A stretch of 14,513 nt of DNA from JACVRW01 sp035705985 (GTDB lineage Bacteria > Actinomycetota > Thermoleophilia > Solirubrobacterales > Thermoleophilaceae), in assembly GCA_035705985.1 (NCBI GenBank), contig DASSVP010000160.1, forward strand, positions 1-14,513, written 5' to 3'. Position 1 is the first letter of the stretch. Each line of letters starts with the position of its first letter. A model generated the notes under the pieces. It had not been told where the DNA came from, ran no database searches, and was given only the letters and a program-made list of their open reading frames with translations. The position numbers and the translations under genes were made by a program. Positions 13,707 to 14,513 of this stretch are shown here, one piece after another.

Positions 13707-14513
13707 GCAGGCGGCTGCGCGACGAGCGCGGAACCTCGATCGTCCTGGCGATCGTGCTGATGACGATGATGATCGGCGTCGGGCTCGCCGCCTATTCGGT
13801 CGTCGACACCCAGCAGAACCAGACGATGAAGGAGCGCCAGCGCGAGTCGTCGTTCAACCTCGCGGAGGCGGCGCTCAACTCGCAGTCGTTCGTGCTCTCG
13901 CGCCGCTGGGCGGGTGCAGCGACCTCATTCGGCCCCGGCACGCCAACGTGCTCGAACAGCTCCGCGCCGGCGGTGTACTGCCCCGACCCGGCGCAGCTCG
14001 CGGCGGCGTACAACAGCCCGGACTACGCGGTCGGCACGACCTGGAAGACGACCGTGTACGACGACAAGACGGGGCCCTTCTACGACGCCGCGGTGATCGA
14101 GGCGAAGGACTCGACAGGCGCGGACCTGACGCCGCACTGGGACGCGAACGCCAACAGGGTCGTCTGGGTCAAGGCCGAGACGACCGTCAGGGGCCGCGAG
14201 CGCACGCTCGTGGCGCTGGTGCAGGTCCAGGAGCATGTGGAGTTCCTGCCCAAGCGCGTGATCCTCGCCGGCCAGTTCGAGCTCACCCCGAACGGCAACG
14301 GCGTCTACATCAAGACGAACCCGGACGCCACGAGCCAGCACCCCGTCACCCTGCGCTGCAACCTCAGCTCACCCGACTGCTCGGAGTACACGCCGGACAA
14401 GACGCAACCGCAGCTCGACCCGCCCGGGGCCATCGAGGGGCAGCAGTTCGTCGGCAAGGACGCGATCGAGGACGACGTGAAGGAGCGGCTCAAGGAGCGC
14501 GCCGTCGCGGACG
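13703..14513 (+). CDS. PilX-like minor pilin component, truncated by the window end
   Basis: Starts at ATG 13703 in an ATGA overlap with the PilW-like gene and stays open for 270 codons to the window edge, so only the N-terminal part is seen. Leader MSRRLRDERG could be cleaved after G10, giving TSIVLAIVLM and a hydrophobic helix to about residue 32. The expected Glu5 is absent, as in many PilX/GspK-type pilins. ESSFNLAEAALNSQSF (53-68) matches the post-helix signature of PilX N-terminal domains. Downstream are several Cys (C86, C97, then C218 and C225) and a VWVKAETTVRGRERTLVALVQVQ strand region. The ending DAIEDDVKERLKERAVAD begins a helical stretch. Order PilV-PilW-PilX matches minor-pilin operons. 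Identity as PilX-like is inferred from the N-terminus and position. Confidence 0.85.
   Translation, partial: MSRRLRDERGTSIVLAIVLMTMMIGVGLAAYSVVDTQQNQTMKERQRESSFNLAEAALNSQSFVLSRRWAGAATSFGPGTPTCSNSSAPAVYCPDPAQLAAAYNSPDYAVGTTWKTTVYDDKTGPFYDAAVIEAKDSTGADLTPHWDANANRVVWVKAETTVRGRERTLVALVQVQEHVEFLPKRVILAGQFELTPNGNGVYIKTNPDATSQHPVTLRCNLSSPDCSEYTPDKTQPQLDPPGAIEGQQFVGKDAIEDDVKERLKERAVAD

Noticed and set aside
1..14513. CRISPR arrays, tRNA/rRNA genes, insertion sequences, attachment sites
   Set aside because: No regularly spaced repeats, cloverleaf or rRNA signatures, transposase motifs or terminal inverted repeats were seen on either strand.

Overview
The window is very GC-rich, has G/C-ending codons, tightly packed genes with ATGA/GTGA overlaps, and GTG starts. 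It carries an mltG-aroE pair followed by a type IV pilus (T4P) locus. This points to a high-GC actinobacterium, probably a deep-branching one (Thermoleophilia/Solirubrobacterales or Rubrobacter-like). That placement is inferred from gene content and style, not from a search.

Layout. (1) 1-2018: mltG (peptidoglycan transglycosylase; its 5' end may lie outside the window) overlapping aroE (shikimate dehydrogenase). (2) 2016-7414: a four-gene + strand unit of a secreted/anchored protein with an LppX-like plus a thioredoxin-like domain, then pilB, pilT and pilC (extension ATPase, retraction ATPase, platform protein). (3) 7427-8773: a three-gene - strand cassette, convergent with pilC: a membrane-anchored beta-sandwich protein, a lipoprotein and a DUF488 protein. 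(4) 8850-10562: a multi-pass GT-C/DUF2029-type glycosyltransferase with an extracytoplasmic PepSY-like domain. (5) 10560-11270: the major type IV pilin with its own promoter, a class I cyclic-di-GMP riboswitch in the leader, a strong Shine-Dalgarno and a strong intrinsic terminator. (6) 11324-14513: a minor-pilin operon coupled by ATGA overlaps: a PilV-like prepilin with Ig/FN3-type domains, a PilW-like prepilin with a PKD-type domain, and a PilX-like protein that runs off the right edge.

The most interesting signal is regulatory. Two close matches to the sigma-28 (FliA/WhiG) promoter, TAAA-N16-GCCGATRT, sit before the pilBTC unit and before the pilin. Weaker versions with the same 16-nt spacer precede the PilV-like gene and the glycosyltransferase. 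The pilin transcript predicted from its promoter would start about 10 nt before a c-di-GMP-I (GEMM-I) aptamer. In Rubrobacter, c-di-GMP is known to act through the anti-sigma factor RsiG on sigma-WhiG to control T4P expression. This locus may therefore sense c-di-GMP twice, once at sigma-factor availability and once in the pilin mRNA. Two of the promoters would also yield leaderless or nearly leaderless mRNAs.

PilM/N/O and the prepilin peptidase are not in the window and would be expected nearby.
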